Shown piece by piece: positions 47,380 through 59,799 of a DNA stretch of 64,000 bases. The DNA comes from Elysia chlorotica (lineage: Eukaryota; Mollusca; Gastropoda; Plakobranchidae): NCBI GenBank assembly GCA_003991915.1, contig RQTK01000052.1, positions 444,467 to 508,466 of the forward strand, written 5' to 3'. Under the pieces are notes generated by a model. The model did not search any database. It worked only from the letters and a program-made list of their open reading frames with translations, and was not told the DNA's origin. A program made the position numbers and the translations under genes. Positions within the stretch are counted from its first letter, which is position 1. The number at the start of each line of letters is the position of its first letter.

Positions 47380-47580
47380 CCAACTTCCGTCAGACCTTTT
47401 CATGCCAGCTTACTTCCCTGTCCACACGAGATGACCTGACGCAATGCGGCTGCGATGGCCCGCAAAGAATTTAGTTAGGTAGCAAAAGCTGGCTGAGAAA
47501 ACAGGGTTAATTCTCGCCATTATTTCTTATTGCGGATGTCAGGACAGCTAATCCAATAAGAGAGCCTAGGGCTGGCCGGG
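47380..47580. promoter_or_regulatory. Enhancer-like block
   Basis: GACGCAATGCGGCTGCGATG, ACAGGGTTAATTCTCGCC, ATTATTTCTTATTGCGG and ACAGCTAATCCAATAAGAG in unique DNA; homeodomain-type TAATCC and CCAAT. A 63-89 codon frame enters from the TC repeat and is not credible. Confidence 0.25.
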
Positions 47581-48029
47581 GTTGGACATTTTTGGCGTGC
47601 CGTATAGAAAAGTGCCTGAAACTGATTCACAAATCAAATGGAAGGGAAACTTTGTAGCGGTAATATGAAAGAGGGTTATGTTAAGAGAAAATGTTATCAG
47701 TTTATTTAATGCAAGAAAAGATAGATATTGTATGTCGGGCAGGTTGTGGAGAATAATGCGCATGCAGTTTCAAAAACAAAAATTGAATTTGTAGATCTTA
47801 TTTTTCTCAGTAAAGTTAGTTATAGACACTGAGTAGAAATATATATTTTGTATCTTTCCAATTCCTTTTTCTATATAAAAAAGCAACATCAAAACCACCG
47901 ACATAAAAAACAACCATGTTTGATAGGGGTAATTCTAAAAGGTAAAATATAAAAGAATAGAGGCTGACATTAGGAGATAAGGGTAAGAGAGCGGCAATAA
48001 AAGGTGAGTTGTTTCTTAACACAACATAC

Positions 48030-48185
48030 GAGTATAATGTATCATGGGCGGATCACAAGACGAACGTCTGAAAATTTGACGTCCTGCCACACAGAAAGAG
48101 TTCATGGATACCATGACTCCTGTCTCTGTCGATCACATTTTACTGACACCAAGACAACCAGTAGGCCTGGAGAAGAAATCGGGCA
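48030..48185 (-). mobile_element. SINE fragment, body and 3' half
   Basis: Minus strand: CTACTGGTTGTCTTGGTGTC, GACAGGAGTCATGGTATCC, TGTGTGGCAGGACG, TCAGACGTTCGTCTTGTGAT, CCGCCCATGATACATTATAC. The tRNA head and the terminal GTTAAAC are missing. Confidence 0.7.
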
Positions 48186-48489
48186 AACAAATTTTGTTTC
48201 ATCAAGAGAACGACACTCTACAGGGTGCACCGATTTGTCCCCGGAAAGAAGAGATTTGAAAGGTAGGGGAAATTCAGAATTACAACTAATAGAAATTTCA
48301 ACCGTAGAAGTGTAAAAAAGAGACAGGGAGATTGATAGAGTGGTGAAACTGAACACTATTATGTTGATATAGAAAGAGGTACAGGGAAACAGAACGGAAA
48401 CCCATCGGTCAGGGTTGACGGTGAGACATTACTTACTGGGGTGTCAATAAAAAGAAGAACAAGAAAAAAGTGAAAAAGGAAATTCCCTA

Positions 48490-48880
48490 AAGGGTGACTT
48501 ACGAAGCACAATGGAGCTACCTAGAGAGGGGACGGCATAAAGCTGACTTTCAAATGACACTGGAGCTACGAAGAGAAGAGGACGGCTTAAAGCTGACTTT
48601 CAAATGACACTGGAGCTACTTAGAGAGAAGGGCGGCATACAGATGACTTACGAGGCACACACTGGAGCTACCTAAAGAGGGGGACGGCAATGTCATAAAG
48701 CGAAAGCACACTAAAGAAACTCAATGAGGATCCCTTAGGGGAGTAATGGGGTTGGGGAGGGGCTTAGAGAATTTCGAAGCACTTTAGAGATACCCAAAGA
48801 AGAGGAAGGCATAGAAATAAAGCTGACTTTCGAAACACACCGGAGCTACGTAGTAAGGAGGACAACACAAAGAAGATGCT
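48490..48880. repeat. Minisatellite, about 50-bp period, 6 imperfect copies
   Basis: The unit is roughly TGACTTTCAAATGACACTGG, AGCTAC, TAGAGAGAGGACGGCATAAAGC. Copies start near 48496, 48543, 48593, 48643, about 48770 and 48819; 48700-48769 is a degenerate interruption. Adjacent units 2 and 3 are most alike. The period is not a multiple of three, so this is not a protein repeat. Confidence 0.85.
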
Positions 48881-48884
48881 CTCG

Positions 48885-49120
48885 TCAATACAGTTTCCGG
48901 CCAGACACAAGAGCCGGTTAATCCTAGAGCTGGCTCCCTCTCTATCTCTGGGGGGAATGAGCTCCCTTCTAGCAGTGGTCACTCGACGCTGGACTAGCCC
49001 GCTATGCCGGACAGTCTCTTGGTAAACACCAGGTCCACACGCAATGGAAAATAGTGTTTACATTGGGTGACTGCCTCAACCTCTGCTCGGTTGATGAAAG
49101 CTCTGACAATAGCAATATAA
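48885..49120. promoter_or_regulatory. GC-richer unique block
   Basis: Includes CAAGAGCCGGTTAATCCTAG, CTCGACGCTGGACTAGCCCG and TGTTTACATTGGGTGAC. No credible frame; candidate conserved element. Confidence 0.2.
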
Positions 49121-49611
49121 AACGGGTAGGAACTTTAAGCAACATGCCTGTGTTTGGGGATGTTTGGAAATGATAGTTGGTAGAAAAGTTACAATTAAAG
49201 CGAAAATTGTTGGAAAGTGTTTCAAATGAACAGATGGGAATCATTATTCTCTATTTGTAATAAAAATGATTTGGGAAATAATAGAAATAAAAATACATTG
49301 AAATTGAAAAAGATCCAGAAATAGTTCACAATTACATACGTTCGTAAGTTATGATCATTAGCAAAAAGAGCCAGAGATCGAGTGAGGAAGAAAGAGAGAA
49401 GATATCGATTTACATAGAACACGTTGAAAACTTCTTAACTCTTTAGATAGCGAAAAGGGAAATATAATCGAAAAAAATAGGTAGCCTGCACTTCTGATCC
49501 AATTACATAAAAATGAAAACGCTTTATTTCTTGCTGTAAGGTGATCCGTTACTTTCAGATTGATTGCCAAACTCAACGAAATAGGGCAGTACGATCTAGC
49601 ACTGGGTTCCA

Positions 49612-49616
<5 letters not shown>

Positions 49617-49647
<31 letters not shown>

Positions 49648-49808
49648 ATATCGATTTACATATAACACGTTCAAAACTTCTTATATATATATATATATAT
49701 CGATCTATCTATGTTTCTCTCTCACCTTATTCGTCTATCTATGTCTCACTCGATTTGCATATCTCCCTCTCTCGCTTTTTTCTCTTTCTCTTTCGTTTAC
49801 TCTTTTAC

Positions 49809-49852
<44 letters not shown>

Positions 49853-50062
49853 TACCCTTTAACAACGCTTTGCCTTTTCCTTTCTTGGGCACTTCTTGTC
49901 TCCTCTTTCTATAACTTTAACTATTTCTCCACTCATTTTATTATTTTCTCCCCGACCTTTACCAACTCTCAACTCCTAAGTCAATTCTCTACAATATACT
50001 GTATTCCAGACTGACCCGTCTTTATCAACCTTCTCCCTCTTTCTATCTCTCTCTCTCTCTCT
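49617..50062. repeat. Cluster of (TC)n, (TA)n and TC-rich DNA
   Basis: (TC)n at 49617-49644, (TA)n at 49683-49700, TC-rich at 49740-49850 and (TC)n at 50042-50062. Ser/Leu-rich frames are repeat translations. AAGATATCGATTTACATA near 49646 repeats a nearby AGATATCGATTTACATAGAA at 49400. Confidence 0.9.
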
Positions 50063-50109
50063 TTCTAACGCATGTCTTTCCTTATCGCTGTCCCCGTCCC
50101 TCACTCACA

Positions 50110-50245
50110 TTCTTGCCTTGGGGACTAACGTCTTAGGAAAGATTATCCCTGATCTCCTTTAGTCTACGCTACCGGAGATGTTTCGGAAATGGAAGTGCTG
50201 CTTCTGGCATGGAGTTCGCGTGACGACCCTGATCACTTGGAGAAA
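50110..50245. other. Short GC-richer unique block
   Basis: GATTATCCCTGATCTCC, CTACGCTACCGGAGATG, GAGTTCGCGTGACGACCC. No credible frame or repeat copy. Confidence 0.15.
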
Positions 50246-50879
50246 ACTAGATTCCTAAAAAAGAAATCAGGAGAAATTCTATTGCCTTTTAGTCAAAAGC
50301 AAAAATGTCCTAATGAAAAGTTGGACTGATTACAGTTGTGTTTTCCGCTTACGTTGCATAATACAGTTGTAATTTTTTTAATACAATAAAAGGGTATTTC
50401 AGGCTCCAAGACAAATCATGTCTGTAAAGATGCGGGTGATGGGGGAAAAACAATCTTGAACTTAAAAAAAAACAAGAATCATAAAGTAATGTATACTTAT
50501 TTCAAACATTTTCAGAATAAATAAAAAAGATTTTAACAATACACAAAATGTTGAAAATGCGGTATATAATTTTGCATTGCAACATATGGTAATGTAATTA
50601 AGAACTTTAAAGAAAAGATACAATTCGCAATAGTAACATATTTGCAATGTAAATTTTTTATGATAAAGTTATCATCCTTTTAACCAAATTATCAAGCAAA
50701 TTTTTTCAGACAGTACAAAGAAACATAAATATTTTGCCTCTTGAGAAGTTCGAGTTTAGACTGAGCTCAGGAAGCACTGACAGATAAAGCAACATCAATG
50801 TAAAAGACAACAAGAATATAATTTCTTATGAAAAGTCCATCCCATTCTCTTTGAAAATGTGTCATATCAGAAAAAAGAA

Positions 50880-50883
<4 letters not shown>

Positions 50884-50948
<65 letters not shown>

Positions 50949-50955
50949 GAGAGAA
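50884..50955. repeat. (GA)n microsatellite
   Basis: About 29 pure GA units, then GATAGAGA. Confidence 0.95.
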
Positions 50956-51408
50956 ATATAGCGATAGAGAAAGAGCATGACGAAAAAGAAATTGAAATCA
51001 GTTATAGCAATTAACAAAGAACCCAAAGATCACGTTTTACCAACCCAGAGAGGCTCATGGGTAAAGGGACGCAAAACAGACACCAGGGAAGTTTAATGGA
51101 CACAAGTTTATTTGGAAGGATGTTGGTCCAAAGATGGACAAATGGTTAAACAAGCATTTTAGTGAAGCCGGGGTGTGTACAGGAATGTTAATGGCTCAAA
51201 TGTTTGTCCTATAAGGTTTTCACTCCTACGTTCTGTGGCTAAAAGAATTTTAATGTATTTAGGGTGGGGGCGAAAGTAAAAACAGAAAGAATGGTATTGA
51301 TTTATACAAAAGAGACATAATATGTCAATATTATTGATAGAATGATCGAAAATAATCATTATCAATTCATTAAAATAAAAATTTTAGCGGTTCGAATTAT
51401 TAGTATCA

Positions 51409-51642
51409 ACAATATTGATTCATTGCTTACCATCAGACAATGTAAGAATTTAATGAATACGTCGGGTGGGGGAGCGCAGTGACTTCTTGCCAGAGGTCAT
51501 TGATGGGTTTCCCCAACAATATTGATTCATTGCTTACCATCAGACGATGTAAGAATTTAATGCATACCTTTAGTGGGTGAGGCGACTCGGGCGGGGTAGC
51601 GCAGTGGCTTCTTGCCAGAGGCCATTGATGGGTTTCCCCTAT
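51409..51642. repeat. Tandem duplication of about 105 bp
   Basis: CAATATTGATTCATTGCTTA through CTTGCCAGAGG-CATTGATG to GGTTTCCCC occurs at 51409-51514 and 51515-51641. The second copy has an extra TTTAGTGGGTGAGGCGACTC. The core GTAGCGCAGTGGCTTCTTGC has some resemblance to a tRNA A box, but no B box follows. Confidence 0.85.
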
Positions 51643-51860
51643 CAGTTCATTCGGTGTCAATCTATACATGCTCACACAGTGATTGCATGATCTGAAAACG
51701 GACCGTGAGTCTCACCTCTCTTTTAGTGCTCCCGGCTCGAGAACGGGACGCTCAGTAGACGGGATTTCGCTGTGGGTGCGATAACTGTCGCATTGACTTA
51801 CACTGCAGGACGAGAGGGTACAGGGACAGGATGTTTGTTGCGTTAGAACGGCAATTCTGC
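51643..51860. other. Unique GC-richer sequence
   Basis: CCCGGCTCGAGAACGGGACG contains a short inverted repeat (CCCG...CGGG) and is followed by TCGCTGTGGGTGCGATAACT. It may belong to the same repetitive element as the preceding duplication, but no second copy is in the window. Confidence 0.2.
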
Positions 51861-53060
51861 TCTGCGGCATCGTCGTTGTATAGCATTCTCGTCAAAACTT
51901 TGGAGATAATAAAATAGGAGGCTGGTTTTCGATATAACTTGAATTCAAAATATACCTCTTTCGCTATTCCAATAAAAATTTACCTTGTATAGTATCAATT
52001 ATTCTTAGTTTTAAATTTCATTACTGAAAATCTTCCTTGTGTCCAGAAAAATAATCTCGGTATGTCTTCTACTGCAAAATTTAAAAAAAACCCAGAGAAT
52101 TTTAGTTTATCTTCAGATAAAAACGTGAGAAGCACTGCGAGTTTCATTTCTGGAGAAAAAATGGAGATGGTTCTTCTTCAGTATGATTTTTGGTTTATCT
52201 AGAACGGAATAATAACTATGTGTGGGGAGTATGCATCAACATAACTTTTGTTAGAAAATGTGATAGCTTTCTATGTGTAGCTGTATCCAACTCGTAACCA
52301 AAAATTGGCTTTGATGATATCCGTAATTCATGTTATGATCAATTTCTAATAGATCTCTTTGCTAAATTATTTGCCCCGATTATGACAATTATCAATTTTC
52401 ATTAAAGATAGAGCAAAGAACAACTTTGTGTGAAAAATAGAAAACTTTCTGTCAGTGAACAAAGAAACTTTCAGGTTGTTCACCTGGAGACCTTCACCTT
52501 ACCAGGCTAGGAGTCACGGGGAATTTAACATCCGTCTTGATGGCGTCATTCGTCAATAATGTACCTTTCTTTTAACTGGGCAATAACAGTGTTCTTGGCC
52601 CAAATTTAATATTGATATGTAACCTACGGCACATAACAAGGAAGAAAAAAAAGCATTTAGGCTGAGAGCCTCCAATTACCACGTTGTTGGGAAAGTACAG
52701 GGTGTGATTAATAATGGATAATATGCGGCGATTTGTGTAACCTTTTAGGGTTAGTACGGGAATTCGAGCTGAAGTAAATGTTAAGTTCATGATGTCTTAC
52801 CATATTACACTCTTTCTACTCTGTAGGCAGCATTGTCTTCCGTGATTAGGATGAAAATCGGGTAAGTTAGAAGATATTAGTATCATTGTTTAAAAGAAAA
52901 AAAAAACATACTCTTCAGTAAACAATCCTTTTCAAGCTTCAGCCATATCAACCATGTTCAAACGGTCTGATAAACAGAAACTAATGTGTAAACCACGATT
53001 CTAATGCGGTTGCGTTATCACTTTACTAGAATGAAACTAAAAAAAAAAAATTTTTAAGTT
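51861..53060. other. AT-rich non-coding DNA
   Basis: No supported feature. Confidence 0.5.
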
Positions 53061-53067
53061 GTAATGG

Positions 53068-53098
53068 TGGTAGTAGTAGTAGTAGCAGTAGTAGTAGT
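53068..53098. repeat. Short (GTA)n tract
   Basis: About 10 GTA/GCA units just outside the left arm of the palindrome below. Confidence 0.9.
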
Positions 53099-53103
53099 TA
53101 AGG

Positions 53104-53176
53104 GGCAAGAAAGAAACTTAAATAATGTGAAATTAATCTTTTTAAATATTAGTTAACTATAGACTATAAAAAACTA

Positions 53177-53217
<41 letters not shown>

Positions 53218-53262
53218 CTACTACTACTACTACTACTACTGCTACTACTACTACGTAGCAGC

Positions 53263-53340
<78 letters not shown>

Positions 53341-53442
53341 TTCAGTTGTAGTAGAAGTATTTATAGTATAGTTTTTTATAGTGTATAGTTAACTAACATT
53401 GAAAAAGATAAATTTCACATTATTTAAGTTTCTTTCTTGCCA
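53104..53442. repeat. Quasi-palindrome of about 340 bp with TAC/TAG arms
   Basis: The outer arms (53104-53179 and 53367-53442) are inverted copies of 76 bases with about 72 matches, starting GGCAAGAAAGAAACTTAAAT. Inside, a (TAC)n run of about 75 bases faces a (TAG)n run of about 80 bases. The centre is CTACTACGTAGCAG, nearly self-complementary. There is therefore almost no loop. Such a structure can extrude as a cruciform or hairpin and may be a MITE whose core has become a microsatellite. Confidence 0.92.
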
Positions 53443-54555
53443 CATAAAAGGGTGGAGTGATAATAATTTGAACTGCCTTTGAATCTAAATCCCTACGTAG
53501 TTACATCGAATCGGCCTTAAATCCAAACAATACAGTTAATGACTCAACTTTAAACTTTAAGTTAATGACCAGCTATGATTTTAATTTTCCTTTGATACAA
53601 ATTAGGTTTCTCGACTTTATAATTTGAATTTGTTTTGTTGTTGTAGTTGTTGTCGTTGTTGTTGTTTCATATTGTTTTGTTGTTTTTTTTTTCAATAAAA
53701 AATAGGGTAAACAATTATGTTTGTTTTTTTTGCTGAAAATATTTTAATCTATTTCTTAAACTGCGTTTTGGTCATAGTTTTTTTATGATCCTAATATTCA
53801 GAATTGTGATAAAATTAATTTGACCAGCTGACGTGTGAAGAATTTTCTAGCCAATAAGCACGCCATAAATTAGCTAGACTTACACAGATTATTTCTAATA
53901 GTTTATTTCCAGTTCAATTAGAGCAAAAGATCAATAAAAAAAAAATCTAAATCTTTATTCAGCTGCTAGATCAAAACGTTACCGAGCGTCTTTATTTGTA
54001 GACGTTCATTTTGTCATGTCTCTCTTACAAATACGCTGTCAGCCAAATTGATTCTTGCAAATCTAAAATTTTGAATTAGAGAAAAGAATATATCAGAGAG
54101 AAAAAGAAGACGAAGGTGGTGATATTATTTTGCGCTTACCCTATATTTTTGTCAGATACGTGTCCAGTCATTTCAACTATCTATCTATAGCCATTAATAA
54201 ATTATAGAAAAAAATTCCGACAGACTAAGGAATAAATTGGTGAATCTTTTCTGTCTAATGAGAAGATACAGTTCCGTTTCCACTTGAATTTTAGATAAGA
54301 ATTTTTCCATCAACATAAAAACTGATTCTCACAGAAACTCGCTTTTCTTATTACAATAAAAATCGTTTTTCTGAAACCCACTCCCAGATCCTAGATACCA
54401 TTCTATGTAAGTCCAGATCTCACTGTAAGATTTGAAAGTTATCATGTAAATTAAAACTTAGCGCAAAGAAAAAAAGGTATTAATCTACGTTAGTCTTAAG
54501 AAAAATGTGTCATCCATACAAATCATTTTTTTTGTGCTGTGAACGCTTTTGACTT
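53443..54555. other. AT-rich non-coding DNA
   Basis: Only a TTGTTGTTGTTG-type tract at 53633-53690. Confidence 0.5.
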
Positions 54556-54569
54556 GTTATGTATGGACT

Positions 54570-54705
54570 TAAGGTGGGTTTCTTCCGGCTTTTCTCCGAT
54601 TTTTATCCTTAATCAAAAATAGATAAAAGAACCCATGATCTGTGGAAATAATTATTGTGTTCAATCTTAAGTTTTTGTGACGTTAAACAACAGTATTGCC
54701 ATTAC
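54570..54705 (+). mobile_element. SINE/LINE 3' tail of another family
   Basis: GGTGGGTTTCTTCCGGCTTT, TCTCCGATTTTTATCC and a 3' end GTGACGTTAAACAACAGTAT. A GGGTTTCCTCCGG...GACGTTAAAC order is known from molluscan SINE tails. No tRNA head is visible upstream, so this is a 5'-truncated copy. Confidence 0.5.
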
Positions 54706-55614
54706 CTACACTGCTTTATGAGCACATTGTTCCACTTATCTGTAAATAGCTACATGGTCTCAAAACCGTGGGTGAACAAAGAAAATGTTTTTTCTTTGTT
54801 GTTGTTGTTTTAGATTGCAGTGAACATTTGGACTTTATATTAGACACACCCAAAATATAGTCAATCACTCAATAAACAACATCATACAGGAGCGGAATAG
54901 AATACAGAGCCAGAGGCTAAATAGTGTTAAACAAAGAGGCTTAAATAAATCTACCTTTTTGGTTTGTGCCTCCACACTTTATTCATTAACAGGGACACCG
55001 GTGCTGGCTTGTACATCTCGCTTCAACCTTTTCATCCACTTACGTCTCCGATTTGGCTTCCTGTATTTTCAGTTCTACGCTGTCAATTTGTATAAAAAGA
55101 GCTGTAGGGCTCAGGTGTAAGGGCTACGTTCAGTAGTTATATCTAGTACATAACAATAGAATGAAAATGAATAGTTCAATAATAAAAAAAATACTATTCA
55201 TGAGGTTACTTTTTGCTGCTGGCAATACAAAGGAGTAATGTCGTTGTTGTTTTTTTCTCACTATTCATTTTGAAAATATAAACTAATTGTTAACGGAAAA
55301 CGTGGCTTTGTAATCTAAAAATATATTTGATACAACTTATTCGTATTCTAACTTCAGCTTACAAATATAGAGGAGCGGCTTTTATACTTTTGTTAGAAGT
55401 TTGTAACACTATCTCAAATGTACGTTCAGAAAAATTGCGAAACCTTTTTATACAATTCTTTTGGGTACTCCTATGACAGTATAGAAAAGTATATTCAAGT
55501 AATACAAGATTGCCGGAATAAAAACAATAGTACTTTTACATCTTTTTCCTTATTGGAAAAGACCTGTCAACAAACAGGAAAGTCACGCAGCATTCATTTT
55601 GTAGGCACTTAAAC

Positions 55615-55875
55615 AGCGGAGTGCGCTGAGGAAAACAAGGTGTCTTGGCGATCCTAATCACGGCCTGGCGCCATAGGGCGGCAGTAATGGAAATGTATCG
55701 TTTGATGAAAACTAAAAATCCGTCCACACTCAGCCCAGGAAATGAAACTGTCAAGCTTCACCAGTAATCGGTCGTTCTTTCTTGGGGACTGTAGAGCAGG
55801 CTGCAATCCAACATGTAAAAGCTTCGTTGGTTCGGAGTCCATTTATCACTTTAACGTCGATTGTGTGTGAGCAAA
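55615..55875. promoter_or_regulatory. Enhancer-like GC-richer block
   Basis: CGATCCTAATCACGGCCTGG, CGCCATAGGGCGGCAGTAAT, CACCAGTAATCGGTCG and CCATTTATCACTTTAACGTC (T-box/homeodomain-like). Overlapping reverse frames (55536-55754, 55654-55842) are open but mutually exclusive. Confidence 0.25.
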
Positions 55876-55984
55876 TGAATATACTTTGATGCCATTCGTG
55901 AAAATACCTGTTTATATATAACTAGGAGTTACTTTCGTCGAAATTTGTTCCTAGAATAGTAATTTTATGTTGAGAAAATAGTTG

Positions 55985-56115
55985 TAGTTGAGTTCGGTTA
56001 ACTTCAGCACTGTATAGACTGCATAGGTTAAGAGGGTTAGTGCCTTCCAAAAAAAAAATGGTTTCGCGGAAACCTCTTATATAAACCCAACATATGGATA
56101 TTCGAACACTGACCA
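55985..56115 (-). mobile_element. Degenerate SINE 3' end
   Basis: The forward strand GTTGAGTTCGGTTAACTTCA, then GCACTGTATAGACTGCATAG, mirrors the GTTGAGTTGGTTTAACGGCC / AGCACTATATGAGCTATATT end of the copy at 16150. The rest is not recognisable. Confidence 0.35.
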
Positions 56116-56119
56116 CCAT

Positions 56120-58940
56120 GTCTACTTGAGTAATCCGAACAAGAAAAAAGTATACGCTGAAAACTTGAAAACTAATCAAGCCATAAAATGAAATATTAAT
56201 TTTCCATAAAACAGTTACCCTTCATTTGTTTGACTATTACGTCTATCACTCTATGATCATTGAGCAATCAAACTACATCTCAATATATAGATCCGTAACA
56301 ATAACACACAAAGATCAAATCAAAACAAAAATTAAGAAGAGACACTTTGTTTAGAAATATTTAGGGAAAGACTTTGAAAATCTTACCTTACTTTATTAGA
56401 TGCGATTTAAAATAACGGGAAAATACGCGCAAGCGTTATTTGCTTTTCTTTGAGGTTTGAAGAATATCGCACGGTTCGGAAACTAAAGAAATGAGTTTCT
56501 CCATTAACTCATGACTTTTAATAGCGCTGTTGTTTTCATGAAAATTAGCAAACAATGTACCAGGAGTGTGTCATTCATTTCGAATTATGCTTATTTACCC
56601 TTTCCAATTGCTTCACTACCCACAGATCCAACTATATGTTATCAATTCTTTCACAACACTTTTACCAAATCAAAATACATTTCATTGTTTATCAGAATAG
56701 AAATCAGTTTCATCAATAGAAACTATTATAACAGTAATTGCTTTAGTTGGTTTTTTTTTTTATTTCAAATGACAAATGTCGACAATCGCCCAGAAGGCGA
56801 TCAATATGTTGGTCACTTTTTTGATAGAGCAAAGTTCTTGTTACATCTCTGTCGAACAAATGTATTACTAATAAATGACATTTTTATTCAACCTTTTCAA
56901 ACAGTGTCATTCTGTCAAAACAGATTATTAATGACTTTCGCAATTTTTACAATAATATAATTTGTTTTACTATGTAAATCAACTGTAGAAAAGACAATAC
57001 AAATCCTATACAACATTTTGAGAACAATGGTTCGTATGGATACTCAAAAAACTTGATCTTCAAAACAAAAGAGAGTGCGTCAGGTTTATGTAAAACTAAT
57101 TGTCTTTTCCTAATAAACGAAGACAGTAGGATTAGAGATTTGACAGATATATTATACAATTATGAGCGTTTTGTGTTTCGAACAATTGTACAGTGAACAT
57201 TATAAAGTGAATCCATTAAGACAAAAACATAAATTGCTAATGAATACAAAGAAACACCATCAAATGGAATGGATTGTCACAAAATTACTTCATACTCTGC
57301 TTAAACACTAAGTAAAGGCATTTAGAAGATGAGAAAGCAATGAAAAGAAAGACTGGAGTGCCCCGACGTTATTGTGAGTATTTCATATGAAGGTGGAAAA
57401 TGACAAAGACTGATCATCATGATGTGAAGTGGGAAAACGGACAATTACACAAAGGCAAATGGTAGGCAGAACATCTACGTATTAAGAAACAGAGAGGTAG
57501 TAAAATAATGAACGTATGATTATTATTTGGACATATGATTCATGATTTTTTTTATCTGTGTAGAAGAATGTTTTTGCTGCAAATTGTTTTCTTAGAAGAT
57601 GTTATCTCTAACTCATATCGGTTTCTGCTGGTGTCTTCTATATTAAAAGTACCTACTTCTTTTTGAATAGCCTACAATTTAGCCGATTATAAGCCATTGC
57701 ATAACAGAGAAACCACGATATTATCAGAAAATTAAGGCTGTCGTGGAAAAAGGTAACCTGACACACTAGCGGCCTGTATCATGTAAAAAGAGGAGATAAA
57801 ACATTCTATGGTGGTAAGACCACTGGATAACCGCTATCTCTTAGAACTATACTTACATAATACACTTTAAACATTTCTTGATTCAAACTCAAGATTCTTT
57901 AAAAGCTTGTGCTCCCCCTTCTCCCACAAAAAAGCGGTGAGCCAAATTACAACCACAATCTATATAAACTGTTTTGGCATGTATTAATTTCCACTTTTTA
58001 AAAAAATGTCAAAAAATAGTTTTAAAGCTTTAGAATATACTAAAAGTTATATCTATTAATATTTTCACTTCATAATAATTTCACATTAAAGAAGGGGCAT
58101 CTATTTTGTGGTTGTGGCCAATCAAACACAAGAATCCAAAAAGCACATGTAATTCCTTGAATTGATTTACAATAATGGTTTTGAATTGTTTTGTAATACA
58201 CTTTTTATGCGACAGAGGTGCCCTTATCTATTCTACATCTTCATTACCAATACGGACCCTTTTTAGGCGACGATGTTGCGAATTATTTCTGTGTTAAATT
58301 TGAGATATATCGACATAAATGTTTTTCACTAGCTTCTGAAATGTAATGCAATGGCAAAATTGCTGCTCTGCTCCTACAGGTGTGATCTCCAGACACATCG
58401 GCGGTAGCGAAAACAGACTTATAAGTTAATTATGCGGTACATGACCATTTTTCCTAAAGATGTACCTAGAACAATCTAGAGAAAGATATGGAGGCTTAGA
58501 GGAAGTGAATTTTAAAGCCACGTGTCTCTGTAGCTTTATTAGCTCCTTTTGTATCAAAAAGTGTTGGTGACATAATTACTTTAGATTTTACTTATTCTTT
58601 TGATTCAGTACGCATTTTTTAAAATGTGACTTTAAGGTGATATTTAGTTTCATATTATTGAACTTATTGTAAATATTTATATAATTCTTTCGTTTTTGCC
58701 ATATTCGTTGTTTTTTAAAAATCACAATCATGAAAGTCACCTCTGCCATTCGTTTATTTCTAAAGCTATATTTACTTGAATCATTCTTGTGATTAATATT
58801 TATTTAAATTTATAATTCTTCTTGCGGTGGTAGTTGTTTCTCTTTTTTATTTATTGCAATCATAAAAAGCATTACCATCATTAGCTTTACTGCTAAAATA
58901 AACATCTTAATATGGTGAAAGATGAGCATGGAAGGTCCTT
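56120..58940. other. AT-rich non-coding DNA
   Basis: A 149-codon frame at 56511-56960 (+) is F/I/N/S-rich, spans a poly-T tract and is best read as chance. Nothing else is supported. Confidence 0.4.
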
Positions 58941-58954
58941 AAGCTCAACATGTT

Positions 58955-59115
58955 CCAACTGAATTCTTGCTTTCTGGAAGACAAGAAATGAAAACATTTA
59001 CGTGTCAAGATTGCTTCCGATGCCCGCTACTCTCCTCTCCAACTGTTCACACTGCAAGCAAATTGTACACAGATTTCCTGCCGCTGTCAAACCAACTGTT
59101 TCGATGTTTATTTTA
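58955..59115. promoter_or_regulatory. Possible regulatory block
   Basis: CAAGATTGCTTCCGATGCCC, AACTGTTCACACTGCAAGC and CCTGCCGCTGTCAAACC in unique DNA with balanced composition. No frame. Confidence 0.18.
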
Positions 59116-59299
59116 TGTATAAAAGCTTCCTGGTTTAGCAGTGGCTCGATTCTTTATGCTAAAATGTGAGAATTTTATAGCATTATGTGAGACATTGAAA
59201 ACTGTTTTATGATTGTTTTAGGTGTTTACAGAAACAGCAGCTTGATGCTATGAACAAGTTCTTGATTAGTAACTTGCCATTCTCTGCCTCTATCTCTTT

Positions 59300-59317
59300 T
59301 TCTCTCGCTCTCTCTCT

Positions 59318-59354
<37 letters not shown>
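59300..59354. repeat. (TC)n microsatellite
   Basis: About 22 TC units with one CCT interruption. Confidence 0.95.
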
Positions 59355-59356
<2 letters not shown>

Positions 59357-59799
59357 TGAACGCTTATTTTTCCATCTCATTTCCAATATATCATCTTTTT
59401 ATTTCCACTTCATATTTTTACAAGCAAAATAATTAAGTAGGTTATTTTGAGCCTTCAAATGTTCAGTTTAACCGTTTCTTCCTTGATCGACAAACAATAT
59501 AAAAACATTGATTCAATTTTTCAAAATTTGGTTAAGTAAACTTGAAGACATTCCGATCGATTTTTAAGAAGGAAAATAATCTATTATTTGATCTTTAATA
59601 CTTTAACGTTTAGGGAAAGGAAAAATCAACAAAGTGAAAACCAATAACGCACTAATACCAAAATAAAAATAAAAACATTTAAAAAAAAACTTCCATAAGT
59701 AAAGCCCAGAAAATATAATTTAAAAAAAACTAAGCTTGATTTACCCCGATTTCAATCAAATAACGATTTCCAAGACTAATTTTGTTTTTCGAGATCCGT

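Noticed and set aside
56511-56960. 149-codon forward ORF
   Set aside because: F/I/N/S-rich, crosses a poly-T tract, no motif, no splice or start context; chance in AT-rich DNA.
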